Source: Colocasia esculenta (Eukaryota > Streptophyta > Magnoliopsida > Alismatales > Araceae). Taken from it: a stretch of 64,000 bases of DNA. The stretch's first letter is position 1. Every line of letters begins with the position of its first letter. Position numbers and translations under genes: made by a program. The stretch spans positions 181,078,348 through 181,142,347 of the forward strand of contig CM024753.1 in NCBI GenBank assembly GCA_014218235.1, in the 5' to 3' direction. The notes under the pieces were generated by a model. It was not told the DNA's origin. It was given only the letters and a program-made list of their open reading frames with translations, and ran no database searches. Positions 22,101-34,565 of this stretch are shown here, in pieces.

Positions 22101-25100
22101 CAATTTGAGAACGTGGCACTCCTAGGGACCAATATTTGACAGATAATGAAGTGCAGTAAGCGGTTGAAGGCATTCATTTGGTTGATATCTTGCTTCCCAT
22201 CCTTAAGCTTGAACTCAGGACCAACAATCCCTAACCCCTTTGCCTGGGGGTCCACAGTGTGTACTCCACTGTGACCGGATGAGCAGACTCCAAATAAAGA
22301 CTCCAAGAGTCCATGAGACATGAGTGATCTTAATCTGAGTACCTTTGACAGATGATGTCAAGGACCCATCTTGCAACGACCCACTTCCACCCGGTACGGT
22401 TATACCAACCCACGTCGGATGAGAGCAAGCCGCTATAGGGGAGAATACCCCAACAAGTAACAAGTGAGCTGAGATATACACAAATAGAATTCAATAATGC
22501 AACGGAATTTAAATAAATCTTATTCCATCAACTTTTAAATCCACATACCACAGTCTGTATAGTTCAACAAGAGATAACATAAGTGCAATATTTTCCAAAT
22601 ACATAGCCGACTCCAAGTACATTTGATCAAAATTCAATTTTTAATTGTAGCATTACATACTATGAAAGATAAATTACAAGTCTTTAATCACTTGGCCCAA
22701 CTCCACTTCAAATCTTGCTAGCTCCTCCGCTGCTAATTTCCTGAAATGTTTAGCAAGAGTGAGTCTACACAATAGACTCAGCAAGTAACTTAAGATTCAA
22801 TACATACATGATTTTTATCAATTAACACAATAAAATTTCAGCAGTTAAATCATACATGATCATGCTATAACCTAAATAATTTCATTAAACAATTATCTAA
22901 ACAAATGTAAAACTAAAATCTAAACAAGATCACTAACATCATGGTGTCATTAACATGAGTCAAATACACACTCACACGTTTTCATACTTTATCCAAGTCA
23001 TTGTAAAGTTGCACAACTAAACCATGAAAATATATACAAGATAGGTAGCATTCCTAGCATGACTTCTAACCCACTTTACATGCAATCATAACACCTTACT
23101 TCACATTTAGCTTGCTAATTTTTATGCAAATTTTATCACATTCATATTACCTTTGCATAGGGATCACTTTTAACTACACAACATAATACTAAGCACATGT
23201 ACATCCAATAATTCAAATTTCATGAATATGAAAACATATACTTACATTTTGGGTACTAATAGTAACATCACTTTTAGCATTTAACAATTTGTACATCAAC
23301 ACACACACACACACACATTCATACACATCAATAAACAAAATGTCAATTAACACTATGGTCATTTACACTTATACTAATTTCTCATTACATACAATCATAT
23401 AATTAACCTTGGCTTTCACATACACTCACTTCTTATCATTTCACTTTTGCACATAACATGTGCCACATTTACACATATCTTGCACATGTCTTGTGCTATG
23501 AACACATATCACTTTTCACATCACACTTATGCTTGTTTTCACATAATGCCAAGACACAGCCCAAACCACCACGTAGACGATCACATAACACACACATTCA
23601 CATTCACATACTTAATCACCGGCATAGTGATAAGTCTTAGTTCCTACAGAAACCAGGGAAAGCCCTTCCCACCATTACCAGTGGAACTTGTCCACCTCCA
23701 GGATTTCACAAGACCCTTTGCCAGGGTATAACACTTTATCAAGACCCTTCTCTAGGGTATCATATATCACATTGAGCTTTCCCGTAGGGGCATTACTACG
23801 GTACAGCTCCAAGCATCTAGGGTGGCAGTGTCTTATGGGCATATTTGTTTATCTTGTCACATTAACCATTTTACACGCCTATACCACTTGTTCTCTCACA
23901 TCCCATGCACACACTCATACATAATTCACACACACATAAGTCCTCATTTACTAATTTTAACCTCACTGTTGCAACTTCCAAATAATCATAATATAGATTT
24001 AATCATACTGAAATCTACTGAATCACATCAAGTCACAATTAACATGCTCACATAGTCGTTTTTCTCATTAAAAATCCATAACAATACTCACTATCATCAA
24101 AATAACATGAGATTTTAACCACAGACAAATTTCAGGTTTATAATCGCACATGCAATTTTTCAGATTTTTCTGAATCATATTACATTTACAGAAATTAAAA
24201 CATTCAGTTTCATGTTATTCATAATTCAATTTAACATGGAACATAACACGAACATCAGATTTAACAGTTCACAACCCTGATCCTAACATACTCATCATCA
24301 CATAAAATTTCCCCTGATTTATTGCACAACACACAATTTACTGTAAATTTTACAAATCCTACGCATGTCTTCTATTTCCAAAACAGAAATTTCAGTAAAT
24401 CCCACAGTCATGGAAAAATTCTCAAAATTTCAGGGCATGGACTGATACATATACACATGGTATAAAAAAATCTAGGGCATTTAATTCCTCAGGAATCAAG
24501 TAGACAGTAGGTGAACATGCATAATCTATTTTTCCCACATGTATTTCAATAATTTAACAATCCATGCCATTCACCAAAAAGCACAGAAAATATCACATGC
24601 AACCCATGGTCTATTTTACATAACATATATGATTACATTATATCCTCATTCGAAACACTTCGGAAATAAATCATATAGAAGGGAGAACAGTTCACTGTTC
24701 TGCCCTGAAAAGCTTAACAGCATAGTCTGGACGCTAATATCACTTTAACGGCAATATCGTTGGCCGCTAAGCTGAGATCTCGACAGCAATGGCTATTGCC
24801 GTCAAGTTCAGGTCTGTGCAAAACACAGACCCGAGCTCCCAACACAAGGAGAAAGGGGGGATCCAGGACGCGAGGAAAAATCCAGAAAAATGTTGGGACC
24901 TAGGGCACATGTATAGGATTGAGATCTATAGGTTACTTGCCTCTCAAATAAATCTACAAGATCGGATTAAGCTGATGAAGCCCCTCTCGGCCTTGCCAAA
25001 AAGGTGTTTAGAAACTCCTTCGATCCTCTTCTCCTGTCGATGTAGATGGCACCTCGGAGCTGGGATCTCTTTTTAGATGTATTGGCCGTCCTCCAGACGT

Positions 25101-26518
25101 TGTAGCTCCTTGGTTTGCACCTCCAGTCGACGGATCAGAGGCCACCAACCTCAGGTCTTCTCTTGTTCTCCATAGCTAGGGTTTTCCTTCTCTCCTCTTT
25201 GCAAAGAGCCAAAGAGAGCTCTTGGGGTTGCAAGGAGGGGTTGGTTTATAGGAGAGAGACCTCTCATCCCACGCAGGGGTTGATGTGAGGCTTTCACAGC
25301 CGTTGGGGACAGCTCCCCAATGGCTGGGGTTGCTTGTCCCCGAAATTCCGGGTCTGCTGCGCATGTAGGTCAGAGAAGTAAACGTCCACCTATGTGGACG
25401 GCTACTTAAGTCTTGGCGTCCATCGCTATGGACGCCTAAATATCATGGGCGTCCACCCATGTTGACGCCAATTGGCCCTCCTGCCAGAACTTAAAATCAT
25501 GCAGAAATCATGTTCAACTTACACATATATACATACAATGTATGTAACATAGTATACACACTATCACACCATGCATTCAAACCATATTTACCATATAATT
25601 ATTCACATGCATACATAAGCACAACTAGTTAATACGTACGTAGATATCTACCTATGCGTACATGATGTTTTACATAAGCATGACTCAACATGCGGCGAAA
25701 TAAAGTGACAAGAATTGCGAGGGTTTCAAAAATCATTAGGAGGCAATATGAATTAAGTTAGCTAGGAATAATCTATTCAATAAGATAGTTCTTGCTTGCA
25801 CTCCATACGTACATGCAATGTACGAAGTACAATGTACACATTAACTACACCATGCAATTGGGCAACGTTTACAACTAAACATACACATGCATACATAGGT
25901 ATACCAAGGTGTTATGTATGTAGAATTAGGTATACAATTATCACATGCATAAGATAACATACATACGTACATACGCATATGCACTTCATATATTCGCACA
26001 CAATATCCATGAAATGGGTAATATAAGGTATACTTCAATATTTAGATAGTACCTGCATAGTATTTAAATAGATACTTTATACACAAAATTGGCCAATTAC
26101 TTATATTCACGATAATAATATACATCCCCGCATATACACATGCGAAATTTATATCTATAATATGCACCATTTTTATGCACGCCATTTATGCAAGAACAAG
26201 TAGCATCATATGCATAAAATATAAGCGGGAAAAAGAAAATTCGGGGCCTTACACATCTTCTTCAGTCTTCAAGCATACGTAAAAGGCCTTTACAAGATTG
26301 GGGTAGCTTACCTCTGATAGAGTAGCAATCTTGGACCATTTCATCCTTTCCATTGCCGCAATCACACTGCCCATTCCATTTTTCTGTAAATATGCAACGT
26401 CCACTGCTTTGTTTCCACAAACTTTGATCTTCACCGAGGTGAATCTTTCTTGCTGCTCTTCTGTGAGAAACTCGGCTCTGTAGCCCCCGATACCGCCGGA
26501 AATACTAGAAGCAGCCAT
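19155..26518 (-). pseudogene. SIRE third ORF (env-like position, plant transposon-protein domain), broken
   Basis: It starts at an ATG at 26518 (MAASSISGG). The first segment (GNKAVDVAYLQKNGMGSV ... SYPNLVKAFYVCLKTEED) continues, after removal of the solo LTR at 22372-26253 and one 5-bp duplication, into GSLTSSVKGTQIKIT and then LLESLFGV ... GLGIVGPEFKLKDGK ... NQMNAFNRLLHFIICQILVP. This is the domain often labelled putative plant transposon protein. An Ala/Glu-rich stretch and a Ser/Pro-rich linker with a predicted coiled coil (NEQSAALSSIQSDIQSI) follow, then a 390-residue C-terminal segment (20336-19155). Breaks: the solo LTR, a frameshift near 22325, a TAA stop at 21461-21463, and a frameshift near 20385. 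Otherwise the frame is open for roughly 1200 codons. The function of this ORF class is unknown; its position after pol matches the env-like ORF of SIRE elements. Confidence 0.78.
22372..26253 (-). mobile_element. Gypsy solo LTR (3.88 kb) inside SIRE ORF3
   Basis: On the minus strand it begins TGTAAGGCCCCG and ends GGGTCGTTGCA, with a perfect 5-bp duplication CATCT at 22367-22371 and 26254-26258. No primer-binding site or coding region is attached, so it is a solo LTR left by LTR-LTR recombination. It contains an (AC)n tract near 23300, and palindromic blocks around 24745-24810 and 25400-25470 related to those in the two other gypsy LTR families here. ORFs within it (for example 23447-24055) are not gene-like. 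It is similar at both ends to the LTR at 26688-29674 but clearly diverged. Confidence 0.92.
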
Positions 26519-26687
26519 GGATTTGAACGAGGAAAGTTTCTGGAGGGTTGAGAGGAAGAAAGGAATAGAAACCCTCAAGAGATTTTTCGCGGGAAGGAGA
26601 TGGAGGCTTGAAACTTTTGAAGAGTCGATGCCGGAGTCATTAGGGTATCGCCTCTGGCGGGAAGGAGAGGAAGAGGGGATGTGAATC

Positions 26688-29600
26688 TGTAAGGCCCTTG
26701 ATTTTCATCTTGAGTGTTTGCTTATGTATATATGCGTATATGAGTACATACTATTGATGTATAGAGTATTGTGCATAGTATATATATATATATGCATGAG
26801 TAAATAATATTGTGATGTATGCATTGTTTATATATATATATATACATATGTGTGATGTATATAGTTATATAGTTTTAAGTTCTGTGCAGATGACTTGTTG
26901 GCGTCAACATCAGTTGACGTTGACCATAAATCAGTGGCCACATTGATGGACGCCTACTTAGAAATGGGCGGCTATTGATGTTGACGTTTACCTCCCAGAT
27001 CTGTTGCGATTTCAGATCTAGAAATGCCCCCGAAAATGTCGCCCTCTGATTTGGAAACCATTCCCCAACGGTAACCTAGCCTAACCCTTATGCATATCCG
27101 ACCCCCACCCCTTTTATATTGCCTAGTTTTCGACCCAATCTATCCTTTTGACTCTTGGGTCAAAAACATAGACTTTCTGTGCGAAAACTTGTTTTGGAAC
27201 TCTTCGATCCGGCTGCTGGAGGATTCATCCGGCGATCGGCATTGACTGGAGAGGACTCTGAACATCCGGGAACGACTTCCCCACGCTGGTGTGCAGTGAA
27301 GATCAACAGGGAACCCGGATAAAGAAGGATTTGAAGGCTCTTTGGTTCTGGCCGAGGAGAGCTTCTTCAACTCAAAACATTGATTGGGGATTTTATCCAA
27401 GGCAAGTAACCCAACCACATCATCCCTACATGTGTCTAGTATGTCCCAGAAATTTTACGGATTTTTCTCGTGTCCTGGAACCCCCATTCAAGTGATCTTT
27501 TGACGTTCAGTCTGTGTTCTGCACAGACAGGAACTTAACGGCAGGATATCTTGCCGTTAAGATCTTAAGTTGGCGGCGATCTTTGTTGCCGTTAACCTGG
27601 TAAACGGCCACCCCTTGTCGTTTAGTTCTTCAGGCATAAACAGTCGGTCTGTCTGCCCTTTATAACCTATTTTCCAGGATTTATGTGCATGAGGATATAT
27701 GGTAAATATTGTATGTTATAAAGTATATATATATATACCATGGAGTATGTTATGAAATTTTGATGAATTTTCGTTTACTGCAATAATTACTGGAAAATTT
27801 TGAAACATTGTTGTGAGCATGTTAAATTACTGTTATATGATTTTGTGACAAAGTTTGATGTCATAAATTTTCTATGGTAGTTAAATCATCATCAGAATGT
27901 ACTGTTATAATTTGATAAATTTCTGATAGCTATATAAATTATTACATTTTCTGAATTGAAAAACAATGAGCAAGCCTATTTAGTGTAGAATGTTTTATAA
28001 ATAGTGTGAAAATAATTAAAATCCTAGAAATTAGCATATGTTTAGTACGGTCGGTATGCAGGTGTAGCATGAACTATAGATCTGAATTATAACAATTATG
28101 TAAATTGAGTTATTTTAACCTGTGATAATATCACTGTATGAACATTATTAAATAGTGAATATCTCGAAAAATTATGACACTTCGTATATGTGATAGGTGA
28201 ATAATAAATGACCTGTGGTTAAATTTTCACGTTCATTGGATAACAGTAGGTACTGATTACAATATTTTCATCATGAAAAGGGTATGGATTAGTGTAATTA
28301 AAAATGATTAATGTAATTACAGCATGATAAGAATCAATTAGTAGTTGTGATTGATTTAGTTCTATTAACAGTAGTACCATGATAGGGAAACTGAACCATG
28401 TGCATGAATGTGAAAATGAGAATAACGGGTTAAAATGGTGTGAAATTGTGTGTGTTTAAATGGAAAATGTGTAAATGTGCCAGTGGGTGACACTGCTACC
28501 TTAGAGGGCTGTGGAACTGTACTGTGGTAAAGTCCACATAGGAAGGTTCATACTGTGTGATGTCCCACGGGCATTGGGATTAAATCCTGGAGGCGAACAA
28601 GTATCGCTGGTTAGGGTGGAGAGTGCTTCTCCCGGTTATGCGCAGTAACTAAGATTTATCACTGGAATGCCCAGGTGATAGATATGTGTTGTGATTAGTG
28701 TGTGTCCTTCTAATGGTGGTTTGAGCTATGTGTCATGACATTTAAATAATGTGAAATTGTGTTTAAGGGAATATGCATGTGAAAACTGTGAAATTGTGTA
28801 AATGATTATATGTTAATATGAACTCTTGTGATAGCATGTGAAATGATAACTTCTTAAATGAATATGTTATGTACATAGCAAAACAACAAGCTTTTCATGT
28901 GTATAAATATGTTATTCATGTGAATATGATTATAGAATCCATTCTAGAATTGTCTCTTTCTTTATGTGTATAAACTCCATGTTTAAGATGACAAATGTTA
29001 ACATGTGAATATATAAATGTAGTTAAATGAAACTTAGTTTAACATATTGATAAATGTGCAGAGAGCATGTGATATGCTTTAAGTTATTGAACACTTTGTA
29101 CTAAACAATTTCCATGTGTAACATGTGTAGAAATCATGTTTAGGTTCTATTTGCTTAAATAGCTAAATCCATGCTTATATGTGATTGTGTGGTATGAGAA
29201 TGTGAATGTTAGGTGATGCATGTAACTTTAATGTGTTTAGAGTTACTTGTTGAGTTCTTTTGGACTCATTCTTGCTTCGGCGTACAGGTGCAAACGTTTC
29301 TAGTTCTTCCGAGGAAGTCGTTAGGAGCGACTCGGAGCGAGAGTAGGAGACATTGTGGATTTAGCATTGTATTTTCATTTTCATAAGTATGTAATAAAGG
29401 ACTCTGTGTAGTCTTATGTGGACAATGTACTTAATTCATTTGTTTTAGTTATGAAATGTCTAGTTTCTTTTCCTCTATATGGACTGTGGATAAAATGTGG
29501 ATGATGGAATAAGATATCTCATTTAGTTCTTTCTTTTTCCGCTGTCATGTGATATTTATATTTGTGTATATTTCAGCCTATCGTACTAGTGTTGGGTAAA

Positions 29601-30254
29601 TGTCTCACTGTGGCGACGCTTTCTATATCGACGTGGGTTGGTAGAACCGTACCGATATAAAGAGGGTCGTTACAGAGATTGGTATCAAAGAGTCAGACTG
29701 AAATTGTACATAAATATACACATACCATCATCTTCATTGTATGCTAAGTCTGTGTAGATTGTCCACATAGATAAGTAAATAGTTAGAAATTCGATAGTCT
29801 AGTTCTAAATTGTGATTAAATCATTTTGCAGGATATGGCTTCGCGTGGTAGGCGTGGTGTTCCTGCTCGTGAAGGTGAGCAGAGGAGAGATGAGCCTCGG
29901 CGTGAGGATCAGGGTGAGCAGCAGGCCCCAGTACCCCAGGGTCCTGTGCTTCCCCCACCGCCACCAGTAGACTATGGAGTGTTCATGCAAGGTTTAGTGC
30001 AGGCCATGCAGACGCAGGCCCACACTCAGGCTGCACTCCAGGCTCAGTTGGAGGCTCAGGTTAGAATAATAAGATAAAGTAGTTTGTTTTATTAAATGCA
30101 TGTTTGTTATGTTGTATGTGTTGCTTATGATGCTTGTTGTAGCAGGCTCAGGTGCCAGCTCCCCAGGCTGACCATGGTGGACCCTCCATCATGGAAAGGT
30201 TCAAGAGGATGTCGCCACCCTCTTTTAAAGGGGAGAGCGATCCGTTACTTGCAA
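26688..30254 (+). mobile_element. Ty3/gypsy 5' fragment: LTR, PBS and start of gag
   Basis: The LTR 26688-29674 starts TGTAAGGCCC and ends GGTCGTTACA. The primer-binding site TGGTATCA for initiator Met-tRNA lies at 29680-29687. gag follows from 29835. The element stops abruptly at about 30250-30254, where it meets SIRE integrase sequence in opposite orientation; the 3' part and second LTR are missing. It lies between the SIRE third ORF and SIRE pol, so it inserted into SIRE and was later truncated together with the SIRE RT-RNase H region. Confidence 0.88.
29835..30254 (+). pseudogene. Gypsy gag N-terminus, truncated, with a candidate 86-bp intron
   Basis: The start MASRGRRGVPAREGEQR leads into a Pro/Gln-rich region (PVPQGPVLPPPPPVDYG). 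The frame is interrupted at 30060-30145 by a stretch starting GTTAGA and ending TGTAGCAG with in-frame stops; joining the flanks in phase 0 gives ...EAQ|AQVPAPQ... and then MERFKRMSPPSFKGESDPLLA, the conserved beginning of the plant gypsy gag core. The gene is cut off there. This is the 5' end of a capsid gene only. Confidence 0.75.
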
Positions 30255-33200
30255 GAGCTTCATTGACTGTCCTAGGCTATATTTGAGAAACAAAAGCTAG
30301 ATAATCACATGGAATAACATTACCTCTCGTTCTTACCCCTACTGATGGATCACCAATAATGTTTTTAAGTGGGTGATCTTTCTTGTATCTCCACTCTTTT
30401 GGAAGATTTTCATGAGAGATATCCCTTTGTTGCAGGTCTTCCAGAGGTGGATCTTCCTTATCCTCAATTGAAGTATTCTTTAGTTTCTTGGACAATTCAT
30501 CTGCATCATCATTGTCACTATCTTCTTCCTTTCTCAAGGAAGGGTTAGTTTCATAAAAAATAATGTGTACTGATTGTTCAATTAATAAAGCACGTTTATT
30601 AAATACTCTATAACCTTTAGGTTTAGAAGCATACCCCATGAAGATGCCTACATCTGATTTGACATCTAACTTACCAATGTCTCTTTTGTCATTATTGTGG
30701 ATGAAACATAGACATCCGAATGTCCTGAAGTGACTGATTTTTGGCTTCTTTCCCTTGTACAACTCATATGTTGTTTTCTTCAAAATTGGCCTGATCATTA
30801 CTCTATTTATGATGTAGCTTGCTGTGTTGACTGCTTCAACCCAAAAATATCTTGGCAGATCATATTCTGACAGCATAGTCCTTGCCATATCCAAGAGAGT
30901 TATGTTCTTTCTCTCAGCAACTCTATTTTGCTGTGGTGTCCTTGGTGCTGAGAAGTTGTGCTCAATCCCTTGGTCATCACAAAATTTTGCAAACTTTTCA
31001 TTTTGGAACTCTCCTCCATGATCTGACTGGATTCCAACGATGCAGTACTTCTTATCCTTTTGTATTTTCTGTCTAAAGCTCACAAAACTATCAAACGTAT
31101 CATCTTTGTGCTCCAAGAATGAAACCTATGTGAATCTGGAATAGTCATCTACTATAACAAATCCAAAATTCTTTCCTCCAAGACTTGTGGTCCTCATTGG
31201 CCCAAATAAGTCCATGTGAAGGAGTTCTAAGGGTTTAGAGGTGGTTACCACAGACTTTAACTTGAAGGAAGACTTTGTATGCTTCCCTTTTGCACAAGGT
31301 CCACAGACACCATCCATCTTTGTGATGACTCTTGGTAGACCTTCCACCAGACTTCTCTTGGTCAGCTTTCTCATGCCATCCAAACTGCAGTGACCTAGTC
31401 TTCTGTGCCACAGCTCTGTTGACTGCTCTTTGTTTGCTGCTAAACATATATCCTGACCTTTTAAATCTTCAAGGTAGAGTACGTACATGTTCTTTTCTCT
31501 GTTGGCTTCAAAGATAACCTCTCCATCTTTCATAATGCTGCAATTTGACTCTTGGAATTTGATTTGATGTCCTTTATCGCACAGCTGGCTGATGCTGATG
31601 AGGTTGTGCTTCAGTCCTCTAACACATAGTACATCTTCAATAACTGTTTTGCCATTGCTGCTCACTGATCCACTATCGATTACAGTTCCCTTTTCATTGT
31701 CTCCATATGTGACTGTGTCTTCTTCAGCTTCAAGGTGAGAGAACAGCTTTTTATTTTCAGACATATGTCTTGAGCACCCGCTGTCCATGTATCATTTTGA
31801 TGCTCGAAGGCTTCCCTGAAATAGAGACACTAAGCTTTAGGTACCCAAGTTCTTTTAGGTCCTTGCTGGTTAGTATCATCAATTTTCTTTTTGATTATCC
31901 ACATTTTGTGTTTGGTTGGACATGATACTTTAATGTGTCCTAATTTATTACAATGACTACAGCAAGACATGTTTGTTACTTTTTCAATTTTAATATCTTT
32001 AAGGTTTGCTTTGTATGCTACATCTTGTTCAGGTATAAATTTTGGAGTTGGATATGTTTTAGGGTATGTTTTTTCTTCCTCATTATCGGGTGGAGTATAA
32101 CCTAATCCATGCTTCTTTCTATCTGATTGTCTAGCACCTTTTAGTATTAATCCAGTTTTGCCATTAGTAAATTTTTCTAGCGTACTTGATAGTCTTTCAT
32201 TTTCTTCTGTTAATATTTTAATTTCCCTTTTTAATTCGTCTGAACTTTCTTGTTTCTCTAGTTTAATTATTTGTTTATTTTTATCTTTTAGATCTTCGCA
32301 TAACAACTCAATTCTTCTCTTATGTTCATTAACCTGCTTCTCTAGTTGTTCATTTTATGATTTTAAATCTGAATTAGTATTCTCTAGACATGCAATGTTT
32401 TTCTTGCTAGCTTTTAGTAGTTTAGATACTTCTTTATATTTACTATATAACTCATTAAAAGCTTCTTCTAAGTCATCACAATCTTAATCATTACATGAAT
32501 CAAAAGATGAGTCAGAAGTTACCTTTTCTTCAGTATTTGCCATGAAGGCCAGGTTGGCTTCTTCTTCTTCCTCACTGCTTGAGTTTGACTCGCTGTCCGA
32601 GTCGCTGCTGTTGCTCCAAGCTGCTGCCATTGCTTTCTTCTTCTATATCTTCTGAACTTCTTGGAACTGTCTTTATTTTTGAATTTAGGTTTCTTGAGCT
32701 TCGGACATTCTGCTTTGATATGTCCGGGCTTCTTACATTCATAACATATGGGCTCACCTTTCTTTGAGTCCTTTCCTTCTATCTTCTTAAACTCCTTATT
32801 TTTCTTGAAATATCTTCTGCCGAACTGATATCTTTTCTTTTTGGCTAAGATTCGTTGAAGCCTCCTAGATACCATAGCTTCTTCGTCTTCACTGTCTTCA
32901 CTGCTGGCTTCGTCTTCAGATTGTTCCTCAGAGCTGCCTTCTGCTGCTTTGAGAGTATTTGAGTGCTTCTTTCTACTAGATGATTCTCCTGATCTCTCCA
33001 TGTTTATCTCATGGGCCATGAGAGACCCAATGAGCTTTTCTAATGACATCCTTTTCAAGTCATTGGCCTCTTCTATAGCTGATACCTTGGGAGTCCAAGA
33101 AGATGGTAGAGATCTAAGGATTTTCCTTACCATGTCTCCCATCTCATAGCTTTTTCCTAATCCTGCTAACCCGTTGGCGATGTCTGTAAATCTGCTGAAC

Positions 33201-33442
33201 ATCTGTGTAATGGTTTCTCCTGACTGCATTTGGAATCTCTCGTACTGTGTCACCAGAATGTCTATTCTGGTTTCTTTTACTTTGTCAGTACCTTCGTATG
33301 TGATTCTTAACTTCTCCCACATCTCCATTGCTGATTTGCAGGCTGAAACTCGGTTAAATTCTTTCTTGCTAAGTGCACAGCATAATATGCTCTTAGCTTT
33401 GCAGTTGAGAGAAATACTCTTTCTATCATCTTCTGTCCATTT
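30250..33442 (-). pseudogene. SIRE copia gag-protease-integrase, copy A
   Basis: Minus-strand order: gag core (KWTEDDRKSISLNCKAKSIL ... YEGTDKVKETRIDILV), CCHC knuckle CYECKKPGHIKAEC, a coiled-coil stretch, a second knuckle CSHCNKLGHIKVSC, protease with DSGCSRHMS (about 31788), integrase HHCC (HRRLGHCSLDGMR ... VCGPC) and catalytic core (HMDLFGPM, IVDDYSRF, SDHGGEFQ, ERKN), ending in CDYLAFVSQI just before the truncation. Defects: the gag N-terminus is cut by the CACTA element at 33443; a 2-bp insertion near 32644 shifts gag; a stop in the integrase core (Trp to TAG, about 31129) is absent from copy B; stops near 32486, 32357 and 31830 are shared with copy B; a further stop lies near 30277. 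Reverse transcriptase and RNase H are deleted at 30250. Confidence 0.92.
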
Positions 33443-33592
33443 CACTACAAGAGAATGCGGCTTTACCGACGGATATAATCCGTCGGAAATTATATCCGTC
33501 GGAAATTACCGTCGGTAATTTATTCTTACCGACGGAATTCTGACGGAAATATTTCCGTCAGAATTCCGTCGGTAATCCCTTCTTTCCCTATC
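33443..33592. repeat. CACTA left TIR and subterminal repeats
   Basis: The terminal CACTACAAGA is followed by about 12 copies of ACCGACGG / CCGTCGG in both orientations, ending near GGTAATCCCTTC. Compared with the second left end at 47605 the terminal 30 bases are the same, but the order and number of subterminal repeats differ. Confidence 0.9.
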
Positions 33593-33621
33593 CCCGCGAA
33601 ACGAAACCCACTCCCGCTCTC

Positions 33622-33694
<73 letters not shown>

Positions 33695-34565
33695 GCGACC
33701 GCCACCGTCGGGACCCCGACCCGCCTCTGCAGCGACCGCCGCCGTCGGGACCCCGACCCGCCGCCGCCCCAAGCTCCCGCCGCCGCCTCCGCCAGAGTGG
33801 GAACCTGGTCTCTCTCCCCCTCGCTGCCTGCAGCGACTGCCACCGCTCCCCGCGCCGCCGTCGAGACCCCGGCCCACCGTCGCCCCAAGCTCCCGCCGCC
33901 GCCTCTGCCGGAGCAGGTATCCCCTGTCGCGCCCCCTCCCCCTCCATTCCCCTCCCACTCCCCGTCCCAACCCCCCCCCCCCACTTCCTGTCGCCCCCCC
34001 CCTCCCCCTCCATTCCCCTCCCCGTCCTTTGCCCCCTCCCCTGTCGCGCCCCCCCTCTCCCTCCATTCCCCTCCTCCTCCCCGTCCCAGCCCCCCCCTTT
34101 CTGTCGCGCCCCCCTTCCCCTCCCCGTCCCAGCCCCCTCTCCCCGTCCCAGCCGGCGCACCCCCCCCCCCTCCATTTCCCTCTGCCTCCCCGTGCCAGCC
34201 CCCCTCTCCTAACTGCGGTCCCCTTCCCCTCCTGCGGAAGACCCCCCTCCCCTAACCCACCTGGCCCCACCCCCTCCCCACCCCCCTCCACCGGTGAATC
34301 CCCCCCCACCACCTGTGAATCCCTCCCCCCCCTACGGAAGACCCCCCTCCCCTAACTGCAACCCCCTCCCCCCCACCTGTCAAACACCCCCCCCCCCCCC
34401 CCCCCCAACCCCACCGCCGGAAGACACCCCCCCGGGAAGACCCCCATCCCACCCCACCTGTGACCCCCCTGCTGGAAGACCCCCTCCCACCCCCACCTGT
34501 GAACCCACCCCACCTGTGACCCCCCTACCGGAAGACCCCCCTCCCACCCCCACCTGTGAAGCAGG
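33593..34565. repeat. (CT)n microsatellite and C-rich leader of CACTA
   Basis: (CT)n spans 33625-33691. A GC-rich tandem motif with GCAGCGACCGCC and GACCCCGACCCGCC follows, and then a long block of C-runs (33915-34560) with repeated CACCCCCACCTGTGA motifs near 34370-34560. Overlapping ORFs on both strands are composition artefacts. Confidence 0.85.

Noticed and set aside
23447..24055. Plus-strand His/Thr-rich ORFs
   Set aside because: They are located inside the gypsy solo LTR in CA-rich sequence; no gene-like features.
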